Both the position numbers and the translations under genes were made by a program. A model generated the notes under the pieces. That model was given only the letters and a program-made list of their open reading frames with translations. It ran no database searches and was not told the origin of the DNA. Shown piece by piece: positions 16,198 to 25,517 of a stretch of 38,958 nt of DNA. The stretch comes from UBA7672 sp964550535 (GTDB lineage Bacteria; Pseudomonadota; Alphaproteobacteria; Caulobacterales; Hyphomonadaceae). Within the stretch, counting starts at the first letter, position 1; each line of letters begins with the position of its first letter. The stretch is taken from contig CAZJZQ010000014.1 of assembly GCA_964550535.1 (NCBI GenBank), positions 1 through 38,958 of the forward strand, in the 5' to 3' direction.

Positions 16198-17455
16198 ATG
16201 GAAAAGCTGGACGACGGCAAGCGGAACCTGCGCTCCGGCGTGAGCCTGTGGCAGGGGCTGTCTGACGGGCGTTCGCCGCCGGCCACCTTGCCGCCCTCTT
16301 CTGTTTCCGTGCTGCGCGCCGATGCCGTGATTATTGGCGCAGGCGTGACGGGAGCGTTTCTGGCGGAACGGCTTTCGCGCGATGGTCTGACCGTTATCCT
16401 GATCGATAGCCGGAAGCCCGCGACCGGCTCGACGCTCGCCTCCACGGCGATGCTGCAATGGGAGTTGGATGCTCCCTTGCTGCAACTCGAAGACAGGCTG
16501 GGGTTCGACGCCGCGCAGCGTATTCATCTTCAGTGCAGACAGGCGGTGAACAATATCGGTGAGCTGGCCGCGCGTCTGCGCATTGACTGCCGGTTTGCTT
16601 TCCGCCCTTCAGTCTATCTCAGCGGCAATGATCTCGACCCGGCGAGCCTTCACGAGGAGCACCGTCTGCGGCAGCACATGGGCGCGGAGGGGCGGTTTCT
16701 TGATGCGGACGGTCTTGCGCGCGAAGGACTGCAAGCAGATGCGGCGTTGAAATACGCTGGCGCGGCGGAGACCGATCCTTATGCGCTGACGCTTGGATTG
16801 CTGAACGCCGCGGTGGCGCGGGGCGCCCGCATCATCTCTCCAGCGACCGCCGGGACGCAGGATGAAACGGCGCGCGCCGTTACCGTGCAGACCCGGGAGG
16901 GCATGACGGNNNNNNNNNNTGACGGTTGAGGCGTCGTGGCTGATCCTCGCCAACGGATATGAGATGCCGGATTATGTGCCCGCGCGGCTTCACCGCATAC
17001 GGTCGAGTTGGGCGCTGGCCACGGCGCCGCTGCATGCGGAGGCGACCTGGCCTACGGCGAAGCTCGTATGGGAAGCGGCGACGCCTTACCTCTATTTCCG
17101 TTCAGCGGCCGGCGGCCGCGTCGTCGCAGGGGGCGAGGATGAGGACATCATGGATGCGGCCAAGCGCGACGCGCTTGTTCCCCGGAAGACAGAGGCCATT
17201 CTGAAAGGGCTGCGCGAACGCTGTCCGGGACTCGCAATTGAGGGCGCGGAGTTCACATGGGCGGGATTCTTTGGAGAGACCACCGACTCGCTGCCGCTGA
17301 TCGGGCGCGTTCCGGGAAAGACGCGCACGCTGGCGGCGTTTGGGTATGGCGGCAACGGAATCTCGTTCAGCGCCATGGCCGCTGACATGATCGCAGCGGA
17401 GATATCGGGCTCACGTCACGCAAACGCGGATCTTTATGCGCTGGACCGGAATTGA
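16198..17455 (+). CDS. FAD-dependent oxidoreductase, DAO type (gap inside)
   Basis: A D-amino-acid-oxidase-fold flavoprotein of the PuuB/glycine-oxidase group. The FAD dinucleotide motif VIIGAGVTGAFLAERL follows a 40-residue N-terminal lead, and the C-terminus has GYGGNGIS with the FAD-contacting glycines. As given, the frame breaks at the ten Ns (16910-16919). However, TGACGG stands on both sides of the Ns (16904-16909 and 16920-16925). Merging the copies restores one frame reading M-T-V-E-A-S-W, giving about 413 residues, normal for the family. The gene is therefore probably intact and the break an assembly artefact. The amine or amino-acid substrate is not predictable. Confidence 0.88.
16910..16919. 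other. assembly gap (10 Ns) inside the FAD oxidoreductase gene
   Basis: Ten Ns flanked by the same hexamer TGACGG on both sides. Removing the Ns and one hexamer restores the reading frame exactly, so this is very likely two overlapping contig ends joined by a fixed-length spacer. Confidence 0.95.
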
Positions 17456-17469
17456 GGCGCGGTTCGCCC

Positions 17470-18096
17470 TCAGCCCGCCTTGGTGTCGCACCAGCGAACG
17501 GTGAAGGTGGGCGTGTTGCCATAGCCCCACGTGTACGACGGGCCTGAATAGCCCTCGCCCTCGCAGAGATAGAGCAGCTTGCTCAGCTTCTCCACGCCAA
17601 AGGCCGTCGTGGTTTTGTTTTCGCGGAAGAACTTTGCCGCTTCGTCATGACGTCCGCTCGCCAGCAGGTCGTTGAAATACTGGTTGCGGTCAGCATCGGG
17701 ACCGCCGGCCAGCCGCCGGTTGATGTGGCCCATCTGCGTTTCCACATACGCCTTGTTGTCAGTCGCGTGCTTGAAAAACTCGTGCTCCGGCGGCGCTTTC
17801 GCGAGGAAATCGGTATAATCCTGGATCGCGCCCAGCTTGTCCTCGCCCGTGTTGGCGCGGATGGCGGCGCGCCGGTAGAGCGTGCGCAGGCGCTGGTCTT
17901 CGGTGAGATCCTTGCGCTCGATCAGGGCGGTGAGATTGCGGATTTCCTGGAAGGGGTCGCCGCCGGGGACGCCGTGCACCTGAGTCGCGGCCATCGCGTC
18001 CTTGTAGGCTTCATCCGTCAGCGCCGCCGGCGCGGATGCGCAAGCCGCCGCAAGAAGAGCGGCCGCAAAAACGGCTTTCATGGACATTGCAGACAT
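17470..18096 (-). CDS. putative exported lipoprotein, unknown
   Basis: A 208-residue protein with an N-terminal signal that ends in AAAC, a possible lipobox, so it may be lipid-anchored in the envelope. The rest is alpha-helical and could contain TPR-like pairs (QRLRTLYRRAAIRANTGED and DADRNQYFNDLLASGRHDE), but no firm repeat match can be claimed. The last 40 residues are aromatic with two Cys (LYLCEGEGY and RWCDTK). GGGGAGG six bases before the ATG at 18096 decides the start over an upstream ATG at 18147. It follows dxs on the same strand after about 65 bp. Confidence 0.6.
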   Translation of the reverse strand: MSAMSMKAVFAAALLAAACASAPAALTDEAYKDAMAATQVHGVPGGDPFQEIRNLTALIERKDLTEDQRLRTLYRRAAIRANTGEDKLGAIQDYTDFLAKAPPEHEFFKHATDNKAYVETQMGHINRRLAGGPDADRNQYFNDLLASGRHDEAAKFFRENKTTTAFGVEKLSKLLYLCEGEGYSGPSYTWGYGNTPTFTVRWCDTKAG

Positions 18097-18162
18097 TGTG
18101 GCCTCCCCGCCGACATTGGTGCGAAGGAAGCGACATTCGGCGCTCAACGCAAGCGGGATACT

Positions 18163-20076
18163 CTAGCCGGCGATCAGTTTCAGCGCCCGTTCGTCGCCGC
18201 GCCCCAGCGCCTGGATGGCGCGCGCCGCGATGGAGCAGGCGTCGAGGCCCGCCTGCTCGTACATTTTCTCGGGCTTGTCGTGGTCCTGGAAGATATCCGG
18301 CAGATGCAGGGTGCGCACGCGCAGGCCAGCGTCCAGCAGGCCGTTGTCCGCAAGGTGATGGAGCACGAAGGCGCCGAAGCCGCCACGGGCGCCCTCTTCC
18401 ACCGTCAGCAGGACTTCGTGGTTACGGGCGAGTTGCGCGATCAGCGGGCCGTCGAGCGGCTTGGCGAAGCGGGCGTCGGCCACGGTTGCGGACAGCCCCT
18501 GCGCGGCGAGCATCTCGGCCGCAGCGAGGCATTCCTGCAGGCGGGAGCCCAGCGAGAGGATGGCGATCGTTGCACCTTCGCGCACAATGCGGCCCTGGCC
18601 GATTTCAAGCGGTTGGGGATCGGTAAGCAAAGGCAGGCCGACGCCCTCGCCGCGCGGATAACGGAAAGCCGACGGGGCGTCATCGATGACGTGCGCGGTG
18701 GCCACCATTCGTTGCAGCTCTGTCTCGTCCGCCGCCGCCATGATGACGAAGCCCGGGAGGGCGCCGAGGAAGCCGATGTCGAACGAACCCGCATGGGTCG
18801 GGCCGTCGGCGCCGACGAGGCCTGCGCGGTCGATGGCGAAGCGCACCGGCAGACGCTGGATCGCCACGTCGTGGACGACACTGTCGTAGCCGCGTTGCAG
18901 GAAGGTGGAATAGATCGCCGCGAAAGGACGCATGCCGTCCGCCGCCATGCCGGCCGCGAAGGTCACCGCGTGCTGTTCGGCGATGCCGACGTCGAAGCAG
19001 CGATCCGGAAAGCGGTCGCCGAAAAGGTCGAGGCCGGTGCCGGAAGGCATCGCCGCCGTGATGCCGACGACGCATTCGTCCTTTTCCGCCGCGCGGATCA
19101 GTTCCTGCGCGAACACTTTCGTATAGCTGGGCGGGCCGGCCTTGGCGGCCGCCTGTTCGCCGGTGACGACGTTGAACTTGGACACGCCGTGATATTTGTC
19201 GTCGGCGTTCTCGGCGGGGGCGTAGCCATGGCCCTTCTGCGTGACCACGTGAACCAGCACCGGTCCATCATTCACGTCGCGGACGTTTTCGAGCACGGGG
19301 ATGAGCACGTCGAGATCGTGACCGTCGATGGGGCCGACATAATAGAACCCCAAGGCATCAAACAGTTCGCCGCCCATGTTGAAGTTGCGGATCGAATGCT
19401 CGGCCTTCTTGGTGATCGTTTCGAGACCGATCTTGCGGACCACGCGCTTGCCGAGATCGCGCAGGCGGCGATAGCCCTTCGAGGACACGGTGCGGGCGAG
19501 ATAATGGCTGAGCGCGCCGACCGGCGGCGCAATCGACATATCGTTGTCGTTGAGGATGACGACCAGGCGGCTTTGCATGCCGCCCGCATTGTTCAACGCC
19601 TCGTAAATCATGCCGGCGGTCATGGCGCCGTCGCCGACCACGGCGACCACGCGGTTGTCCTTGCCCTGAAGGTCGCGCGAGACAGCGAAGCCGGCGGCGG
19701 CCGACACGGACGTACCAGCGTGCGCGGCGCCGAAGGGGTCGAACGGGCTTTCGTCGCGCTTGGTGAAGCCGGAGAGGCCGCCGCCCTGGCGAAGGGTGCG
19801 GATGCGATCACGGCGTCCGGTCAGGATCTTGTGCGGATAGGCCTGATGGCCCACGTCCCAGATGATCTTGTCTTCGGGCGTGTTGAACACCGCGTGCAAC
19901 GCAACCGTCAGTTCGACCACCCCAAGACCGGCGCCGAGGTGGCCGCCCGTCACCGACACAGTGGAGACGGTTTCAGCGCGCAGCTCGTCAGCGACCTGCT
20001 TCAGCTCCGCCCGCGACCGCTCACGCAACCCGTCGGGCGTGGAAATCTGGTCGAGAAGGGGCGTGGCCGGTTTCAT
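18163..20076 (-). CDS. dxs: 1-deoxy-D-xylulose-5-phosphate synthase
   Basis: A thiamine-diphosphate enzyme that condenses pyruvate and glyceraldehyde 3-phosphate, the first step of the MEP isoprenoid pathway. It has 637 residues, normal length. The N-terminal part holds TGGHLGAGLG and the ThDP motif GDGAMTAG...EALNNAG near 153-170; the central domain has the active-site Glu in GIAEQHAV near 370; DRAGLVGADGPTH is a further signature. The ATG at 20076 begins MKPATPLLDQ, matching homologues; the longer frame to 20169 overlaps ispA. It lies 31 bp after ispA in a xseB-ispA-dxs series common in proteobacteria, supplying C5 units for quinones, carotenoids and undecaprenol. Confidence 0.97.
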   Translation of the reverse strand: MKPATPLLDQISTPDGLRERSRAELKQVADELRAETVSTVSVTGGHLGAGLGVVELTVALHAVFNTPEDKIIWDVGHQAYPHKILTGRRDRIRTLRQGGGLSGFTKRDESPFDPFGAAHAGTSVSAAAGFAVSRDLQGKDNRVVAVVGDGAMTAGMIYEALNNAGGMQSRLVVILNDNDMSIAPPVGALSHYLARTVSSKGYRRLRDLGKRVVRKIGLETITKKAEHSIRNFNMGGELFDALGFYYVGPIDGHDLDVLIPVLENVRDVNDGPVLVHVVTQKGHGYAPAENADDKYHGVSKFNVVTGEQAAAKAGPPSYTKVFAQELIRAAEKDECVVGITAAMPSGTGLDLFGDRFPDRCFDVGIAEQHAVTFAAGMAADGMRPFAAIYSTFLQRGYDSVVHDVAIQRLPVRFAIDRAGLVGADGPTHAGSFDIGFLGALPGFVIMAAADETELQRMVATAHVIDDAPSAFRYPRGEGVGLPLLTDPQPLEIGQGRIVREGATIAILSLGSRLQECLAAAEMLAAQGLSATVADARFAKPLDGPLIAQLARNHEVLLTVEEGARGGFGAFVLHHLADNGLLDAGLRVRTLHLPDIFQDHDKPEKMYEQAGLDACSIAARAIQALGRGDERALKLIAG

Positions 20077-20107
20077 TACAGGTCTGTATCTGCCAATTAC
20101 GGGCCAA

Positions 20108-21022
20108 TTAGTGGCGGCGATTGAGCACAAAGTCGACCGTATGAAGAAGAGAAGACGCCCGGGTGCCAAAAGAGGCCATATGCTGCTTCGCCTGTGCGGC
20201 GAGATAGCGCACCCGTTCCCTGGCCCCCTCCACGCCCAGAAGAGACACGAAAGTCACCTTTCCGGCCGCCTCGTCCTTGGCCACGGCTTTCCCTACGGTT
20301 TCGGCCTCTCCCTCGGCGTCCAGCAGGTCGTCCACGATCTGGAAGGCGAGGCCTAAATCATTGGTGTAACCGGAGATGGCGTGGCGCTCGTGCTCCAGAG
20401 CGCCCCCCAGCAAGGCCCCGACCTCCCCTGCCAGAGTTATCAGGGCGCCGGTTTTAAGGCGTTGCATCCGGGTCAGGACCTGGAGCGGTTCTTCCGTTTC
20501 GGAGACCGGGTTCATGTCGATCATCTGGCCGCCCACCATGCCCCGGGCGCCGGCGGCGACGGCCATCCGCTCGATCAGCTTGCAGCGCATCAGCGCGTCG
20601 CGGTGGGTTTCGGGCGAGGCCATGATCTCGAAGGCCAGCGCTTGCAGCGCGTCGCCGGCCAGCACAGCGGTGGATTCGTCGAACGCCTTGTGCACCGTGG
20701 GCTGGCCGCGGCGGTAGTCATCATCGTCCATGCACGGCAGGTCATCGTGCACCAGCGAATAGGCGTGGATGCATTCGACGGCGGCGGCGGCGCGAAGCAG
20801 CGACTTCTCCTGCGCGCCGAACATGCGTCCGACCTCGATGGTGATGAACGGCCGCAGACGCTTGCCCTTGCCCAGCGCGCCATGACGCATCGCGCGCATC
20901 AGCTGCGCCTCGGGCCCGCTGGCGGGCGGGATCAACTGGTCGAGCGCGACAGTGATCCGGTCAGCCACCTCGTTCAGGCGCTGCTCGTAAAGAGGGTCAA
21001 GACTGGTGTTCACCGGATGCAC
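20108..21022 (-). CDS. ispA: farnesyl diphosphate synthase-type polyprenyl synthetase
   Basis: A 304-residue short-chain trans-prenyl synthase that condenses IPP with DMAPP and GPP to farnesyl diphosphate. The first Asp-rich motif DDLPCMDDDD sits near residue 93 and the second, DDLLD, near 235; GKGKRLRP near 52 and the LKTGALI segment are conserved. The two-residue insertion inside the first Asp-rich motif and the residues before it fit the bacterial FPP synthase class. The start is a GTG; no ATG precedes the conserved region and no strong ribosome site is visible, so coupling to xseB 40 bp upstream is plausible. Confidence 0.95.
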   Translation of the reverse strand: MHPVNTSLDPLYEQRLNEVADRITVALDQLIPPASGPEAQLMRAMRHGALGKGKRLRPFITIEVGRMFGAQEKSLLRAAAAVECIHAYSLVHDDLPCMDDDDYRRGQPTVHKAFDESTAVLAGDALQALAFEIMASPETHRDALMRCKLIERMAVAAGARGMVGGQMIDMNPVSETEEPLQVLTRMQRLKTGALITLAGEVGALLGGALEHERHAISGYTNDLGLAFQIVDDLLDAEGEAETVGKAVAKDEAAGKVTFVSLLGVEGARERVRYLAAQAKQHMASFGTRASSLLHTVDFVLNRRH

Positions 21023-21061
21023 CGTGTGTTGCTGGCGCAGGCGCGCTCATGCGGGATCGAA

Positions 21062-21313
21062 CTAAAGGTCATCCGCTCGCTCCACGCCAGCGGGGCCGTC
21101 CGGGCCCAGCACGATCTTTTCGACCTTGAGTTCCGCTTCTTTCAGCTTCTTCTCACAGTGAGCCTTCAGCGCCGCACCGCGTTCGTAGATGCGGATCGAG
21201 TCTTCGAGCGGCACGTCGCCACCTTCCAGCTTCTGCACAATCTGTTCGAGCTGCGCGAGCGCATCCTCGAAACTCATGCCGCTGATGTCGTTTGTGGCGC
21301 CCGTCGTGGCCAT
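21062..21313 (-). CDS. xseB: exodeoxyribonuclease VII small subunit
   Basis: An 83-residue protein matching XseB: the helical segment FEDALAQLEQIVQKLE, the GDVPLEDSI turn, and YERGAAL...C..KL follow the family closely. It pairs with XseA (not in the window) to degrade single-stranded DNA. A GGAG site is seven bases before the ATG. It heads the xseB-ispA-dxs cluster, an arrangement shared with many proteobacteria. Confidence 0.95.
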   Translation of the reverse strand: MATTGATNDISGMSFEDALAQLEQIVQKLEGGDVPLEDSIRIYERGAALKAHCEKKLKEAELKVEKIVLGPDGPAGVERADDL

Positions 21314-21395
21314 CTCGGTCTCCGCTGAGGTGGGCGCACCATAGGTACCTGCGCTCCCGGCGACAAGCGCGCACTAATCGTCGCGATTCAGAGGT

Positions 21396-22022
21396 CTAGC
21401 GCTTTTCGTAAACGCGATACGACCAGTAGGAGTCGCCCCCGTCCCGCACGCACTTCCAGCCCCGGCGCGCGAGCGGCCGGCGCAGCATCCGGTTGAACCA
21501 ACCGTGGGCGGCGACCACCACATCGCGCCCCTGCCCGGCCACCGCCGTTTCGATCAGGACATCAGCCGCGATCTTCGCGCGATCGCGTGCTTCCTTGACG
21601 TGTTCGTCGCCATCGGCGTGGCCCAGCAGCCAGGCCGAGCGCGCGATGATGTTCCATGTCTTGGGAAGGAAACGGCGCCGCTCCGACCAGCGCGGCGGCG
21701 GCAGCGGCGCTTCGTTGAAGACGGCCAGGTGCTTGATCGGGCGGCCCAGCGCGATCTTGCCGGCGGTTTCCTTGGCCCGCGCCCGCTCACTCGACAGGAA
21801 GATGACGTCTCCGGCGACGGCTTGCAGCAGATCAGCCGGAGGATTCTGCCCCTCGGCCAGCGAGCCGGCCTCGTAACGCGCCCACCAGTCGCGATAACCC
21901 ACAGCGTCCAGCGGCGGTCCGGCGGCGCGGTCGAGCGCCGGCCGTCCATGGCGCACGACAATGATACGTCCCGGACGCACATCGGCCTTCGGCGCGTGTC
22001 CTTCGCTCGCCACTGAATCCAT
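21396..22022 (-). CDS. histidine phosphatase family protein
   Basis: A phosphoglycerate-mutase-fold phosphatase of about 208 residues. The catalytic motif VVRHGRP lies near residue 22, SSERARAKETA gives the second phosphate-contact Arg, and VVAAHGWFNR near 172 supplies the second catalytic His. The substrate is unknown; this fold covers sugar phosphates, cofactors and phosphoproteins. ATGs at 22022, 22046 and 22076 are in frame; I chose 22022 by distance to the RHG motif, but the others remain possible. It lies between lepB and xseB on the same strand. Confidence 0.85.
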   Translation of the reverse strand: MDSVASEGHAPKADVRPGRIIVVRHGRPALDRAAGPPLDAVGYRDWWARYEAGSLAEGQNPPADLLQAVAGDVIFLSSERARAKETAGKIALGRPIKHLAVFNEAPLPPPRWSERRRFLPKTWNIIARSAWLLGHADGDEHVKEARDRAKIAADVLIETAVAGQGRDVVVAAHGWFNRMLRRPLARRGWKCVRDGGDSYWSYRVYEKR

Positions 22023-22209
22023 CGCCTCGGCCGTCCCGCGCCTCATTCCGCCTCCGTCACCGGAAGCGCACGCCACGTCAATAGGAAATGAGATCCGCGC
22101 TGGAAAGTCCGGGGTATTTCCGTCTCTCAGAAAGCCGAGACAGAGGCGGCGGCGGCAAGAGCGGCCCCGGCGCGCAGAATTGCGCCCGGACTCGCCTCAG
22201 CCGCCAGAA

Positions 22210-23094
22210 TCAAAGCCCCTTCCACAGACGCGGCGCGGCGCAATCGGCGCCTTCCGCCCTGCGGCAGGCGTGCAGCGTGAACAGCACCGTCTCCGCGCGG
22301 CCGATCAGGTGATCGACCGGAACGAAGCCGATGGCGTCGTCCGCCGTGGTGGCGAGCACCAGCGGACGCGGCGACCACGCTTCCGGGAACTGGTTCCACG
22401 TGCTGCGGTGACCGGACGGCGCGCGGCTGTCCTCGGAGTTGTCGCGGTTGTCGCCCATCATGAAGACATGACCATCCGGCACGGTGAACACCGGCGTCTG
22501 GCGAAGATTGGGGCGGTCCGGAATTTCGTGGATCAGGTGCGAGCCGTCTTCGCCCGGCAGCGTCTCGCGGTATTCGATCGCGGTGACCATCATCCGGCTG
22601 TCGTCGCTCTGCACATAGCTGATGCGGCGGACTTCTTCGCGCTCGACTTCCTCGCCGTTGATGACGAGGCGGCCGTCGCGCATCTGCACCCGGTCGCCCG
22701 GGAGAGCGATGACGCGCTTGATCATCACGCGATTCTGGCGCGGGTGCTGGAACACGGCGACATCGCCACGGTTCGGCATGCCGGACAGCAAAGCGCGTTC
22801 GTTGGGATTGCCCGCGTCGTCGCCAATGAAGAAGTGGCCGATACCGAACGGCACCGAGTTGCGATTGTAGCCATAGGCGAACTTGCCCACCGCCACGCGG
22901 TCGCCGACCTGAAGCGCCGGGACCATGCTCTCGGAGGGAATCGACCGCAGCTCGTAAACGAATGTGGAGAACAGGAGCCAGAACGGCACGAAGACCGCGA
23001 TCGTAATCAGCGTTTCACGGATTTCGTGGACGATGCGCGAAACGAGACTCTTTTTCTCCTCGACCGGAGGCTCAGTCGTGGTTTCGGTCGTCAT
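22210..23094 (-). CDS. lepB: signal peptidase I
   Basis: The inner-membrane leader peptidase that cleaves Sec and Tat signal peptides. A single clear membrane helix spans residues 29-49, followed by the catalytic Ser56 in PSESM, the general base Lys126 in MIKRVIALPGD, and box E, GDNRDNSEDSR, near 216. The 294-residue length is somewhat long owing to inserts after residues 75 and 140, as is common in alphaproteobacteria. A GAGGGAAGAGG tract precedes the ATG. The gene is not next to lepA or rnc here, at least on the downstream side. Confidence 0.96.
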   Translation of the reverse strand: MTTETTTEPPVEEKKSLVSRIVHEIRETLITIAVFVPFWLLFSTFVYELRSIPSESMVPALQVGDRVAVGKFAYGYNRNSVPFGIGHFFIGDDAGNPNERALLSGMPNRGDVAVFQHPRQNRVMIKRVIALPGDRVQMRDGRLVINGEEVEREEVRRISYVQSDDSRMMVTAIEYRETLPGEDGSHLIHEIPDRPNLRQTPVFTVPDGHVFMMGDNRDNSEDSRAPSGHRSTWNQFPEAWSPRPLVLATTADDAIGFVPVDHLIGRAETVLFTLHACRRAEGADCAAPRLWKGL

Positions 23095-23183
23095 ACGCCT
23101 CTTCCCTCACGCCACAGCTGACGCACGTTGCCGCCCGGTGGAGGGCATTTCCTGCGACATACGCTATGCCTCGCCCCCCGGCG

Positions 23184-24236
23184 TCAAGATGCACGGCTGT
23201 ACCACATTGTCCCGCCGTCCTGCCCGGACGTTATCAGCCCCCGCCCCTCCAGGCAGTTAAGATGCGCGATCGTCTCTCCGGTGGCCATGCCCAGCACGTC
23301 CTGCTCGATCGGACGGGCGAAAAGCGCCGGAAACAGGTCAAGAGCGCGACGGGGCGTATCCAGCCGGTCGAGAATCCGGCGCATGCCAGCTTCATGACCG
23401 GCAATAAGGGCGTCGAGCCGCTTGTGAGCGCCACGGAACGGTTCGTTGTGAGCCGGCAGCACCAGCACGTCCGCCGGGATGACCGCTTTCAGCTTGGCGC
23501 ATGAGTGCAGCCAGTCGCTCAGCGGATCAGCGCGGGGCTCGGTCGGGAATACGGAGACGTTGGACGAGATGCGCGGCAGGATCTGGTCGCCCGAGATGAA
23601 CAGGTTCAGTTCGGGGCACCACAGGCAGGCATGGTCAGGCGAATGCCCGGACCCCGTCACGACACGCCATGTCCTCCCGCCGATCTCGATAGCTTGCGCA
23701 TCGACAAGCCGCTGGAATGCGTCGGGCAGCTGGGACACCGCTTTTCCGAAGCCGCCGAAACGGCTGACATAGCGGTCAAGGTCTTCCTGCCGCCATCCGG
23801 CCGCACGATAGAACTGCACGCCGGCCTCCGGCGCCTCGCGGCCGGTATCGGCGACCAGCATCCGGCAGGTGATGTATTCGAGGCGCGACATCCACAGGTC
23901 GCATCCGAACTTGCGGCTCATCCATCCCGCCAGACCGACATGATCGGGATGCATGTGCGTGACAATGATGCGCTTCACCGGCCTGCCCTGTAGCTCGTTG
24001 GCGAAGATGGTGCGCCAGTGCGCCTTGGTTTCGGAGTTGGGGATGCCGGTATCAACGACGGTCCAGCCGTCGCCATCCTCCAGCAGCCAGAGGTTGATCC
24101 ATTTGAGAGAGAAAGGCAGCGGCATGCGGACCCAGCGCACGCCCGGCGCGACGTCCATCGTCGTGCCCGGCGTTGGCGGCCCGGCGAACGGATAGTCGTA
24201 ACGCGCGCGTTCCGTCTTGCCTTCGAAACCGTCCAT
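23184..24236 (-). CDS. MBL-fold metallo-hydrolase
   Basis: A 350-residue metallo-beta-lactamase-fold hydrolase. The zinc motif THMHPDHVG begins at residue 93, the third metal His is in GSGHSPDH near 217, the bridging Asp in ISGDQIL near 240, and PAHNEPF near 286 provides the last His. A C-terminal helical region of about 60 residues resembles the winged-helix-like tail found in the LACTB2 and related thioesterase subgroups. No signal peptide. The substrate, perhaps a thioester, lactone or phosphoester, cannot be told. AGGAG lies ten bases before the ATG. Confidence 0.9.
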   Translation of the reverse strand: MDGFEGKTERARYDYPFAGPPTPGTTMDVAPGVRWVRMPLPFSLKWINLWLLEDGDGWTVVDTGIPNSETKAHWRTIFANELQGRPVKRIIVTHMHPDHVGLAGWMSRKFGCDLWMSRLEYITCRMLVADTGREAPEAGVQFYRAAGWRQEDLDRYVSRFGGFGKAVSQLPDAFQRLVDAQAIEIGGRTWRVVTGSGHSPDHACLWCPELNLFISGDQILPRISSNVSVFPTEPRADPLSDWLHSCAKLKAVIPADVLVLPAHNEPFRGAHKRLDALIAGHEAGMRRILDRLDTPRRALDLFPALFARPIEQDVLGMATGETIAHLNCLEGRGLITSGQDGGTMWYSRAS

Positions 24237-24387
24237 CCGGGGTCATCTCCTGCCGGCCGTCTGCTTTTATCTAGGCGCATTGGTGCAACGCCGCAAAGCG
24301 CGCGGCGCCTCGATGACCTAGCGGTAGATCGCGCTGGCGCCTGAATCATGCTTGTGTGCACGGACTGCGGGCGAGGAGCGCTACGTC

Positions 24388-24651
24388 ATGCGCGATATTA
24401 TCGGGCTGGTGATCGGACTGTATCTGACGGCTGCGCTGGTGGTGCTGGGCGGCGGCATCTACGGCTTTGTCGCCGGCGAAGGCCCCCAGACGCGCACCTG
24501 CGCGAGCGGCCAGGCGGTCGCGAATGACTGGGTTCCATTCGTGCTGATCCGCGCCGCGATCTGGCCGAAGGCATATTATGACGAGCAGCACATGGCGAGC
24601 GGCGCGATCGACTGGCTGGTCGTCAGGTACAACCCGTTCGACGCCTGCTGA
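24388..24651 (+). CDS. small membrane protein, unknown
   Basis: An 87-residue protein with an N-terminal membrane helix (residues 4-30, rich in Leu, Val and Gly) and a second, more amphipathic hydrophobic stretch near residues 49-62 (WVPFVLIRAAIWP). GAGGAG eight bases before the ATG at 24388 makes this the start rather than the upstream in-frame ATG at 24352. It ends with a Cys and converges on the exported protein downstream. The family is not recognised. Confidence 0.65.
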   Translation: MRDIIGLVIGLYLTAALVVLGGGIYGFVAGEGPQTRTCASGQAVANDWVPFVLIRAAIWPKAYYDEQHMASGAIDWLVVRYNPFDAC

Positions 24652-24669
24652 GCGCCGCCGGTTGCGGGA

Positions 24670-25272
24670 CTATTGCAGACGCTCTTCCAGAAATCCGATC
24701 GTCGCGAGTTCAGAGACGACATTCGCCTCGACTAATGCGAGAGACAGATCGAGCACGACGCCGTCATCCGGCACGCCAGCGGCCTTCAGCTCTGTGTGCA
24801 GGCGCGCGATCAGCGGCTCGTCATCGGCCCAGGAGCCATCGTAGAAGCTGTCATATTCCCCGTCCGTCAACGACTCGTGCATCACCATAACCGCGCCGAT
24901 ATTGCGGAGCCCCCGTCCGGTGACTTCGGCGCCGACCACCTTGATGACGGCGGCCATGATGGCGATCTCTTCGGCTCGCGTGTGCAGTTCGTCGTTCCAG
25001 CCATACTCGGAGCCGCAGCCGGCGTGGGCCGCGCCGTAGATGTCGTTGACGACTTCTTCTTCGACATCGCCGATCTCGAAATAGAAGCTCACAAGGGTGA
25101 GGAGATTCTCTGCGCTGATGCTGTCATAGACGCAGTACATTTCGTCCCAGATCTCGGCCGGAACATCATCCTGGGCGCCTTGCGCAAGCGCGGGGCCGGT
25201 GAAGGCGGTAACTGCCAGGGCGGCTGCGGCCAGACTGCTGCAAACACCCTTTGCAAGCGCAGATTGAAACAT
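24670..25272 (-). CDS. exported protein, unknown
   Basis: A 200-residue protein with a classic Sec signal peptide (lysine near residue 8, hydrophobic core, ALA cleavage site near residue 30). The mature part is acidic and helical with two Cys (MYCVYD and HAGCGS) that could form a periplasmic disulfide. I do not recognise a family. GAGGGAG six to seven bases before the ATG at 25272 fixes the start; the longer frame to 25293 has no such site. Confidence 0.65.
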   Translation of the reverse strand: MFQSALAKGVCSSLAAAALAVTAFTGPALAQGAQDDVPAEIWDEMYCVYDSISAENLLTLVSFYFEIGDVEEEVVNDIYGAAHAGCGSEYGWNDELHTRAEEIAIMAAVIKVVGAEVTGRGLRNIGAVMVMHESLTDGEYDSFYDGSWADDEPLIARLHTELKAAGVPDDGVVLDLSLALVEANVVSELATIGFLEERLQ

Positions 25273-25517
25273 TCCCGACTCCCTCACCCGCATATACGGG
25301 CCTGAAGTCTCAATCTATCGGGCCGGCCTGACGTTCGCCAGCGGGTCAATGCAGGTTGCGTCGTCAGCATCAAAAATGCGTCAGTTTAGGCGGGCTCGCT
25401 GGAAGTTGTCGTTCTGGCAGGTCACCTTGCCGGCACGGGTGAGGCGCGATGCGTCTCTGGCCACCGGGCATTAACTTTCATCCGGCGCTGAGCCGGTCCC
25501 TCGATCTGGAGACAAGC

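Noticed and set aside
16198..17455. Frame-shifted pseudogene of an FAD oxidoreductase
   Set aside because: The shift coincides with the ten Ns and disappears when the duplicated flanking hexamer is collapsed.
17647..20124. An 825-codon open frame on the plus strand
   Set aside because: It lies antisense to dxs, which has every family motif; the long frame is a by-product of high GC content and has no ribosome site or recognisable domain.
21396..24236. A phospholipid or cell-wall operon comprising lepB, the histidine phosphatase and the MBL hydrolase
   Set aside because: The genes are on the same strand but separated by 90-190 bp, and nothing in the sequence links their functions.
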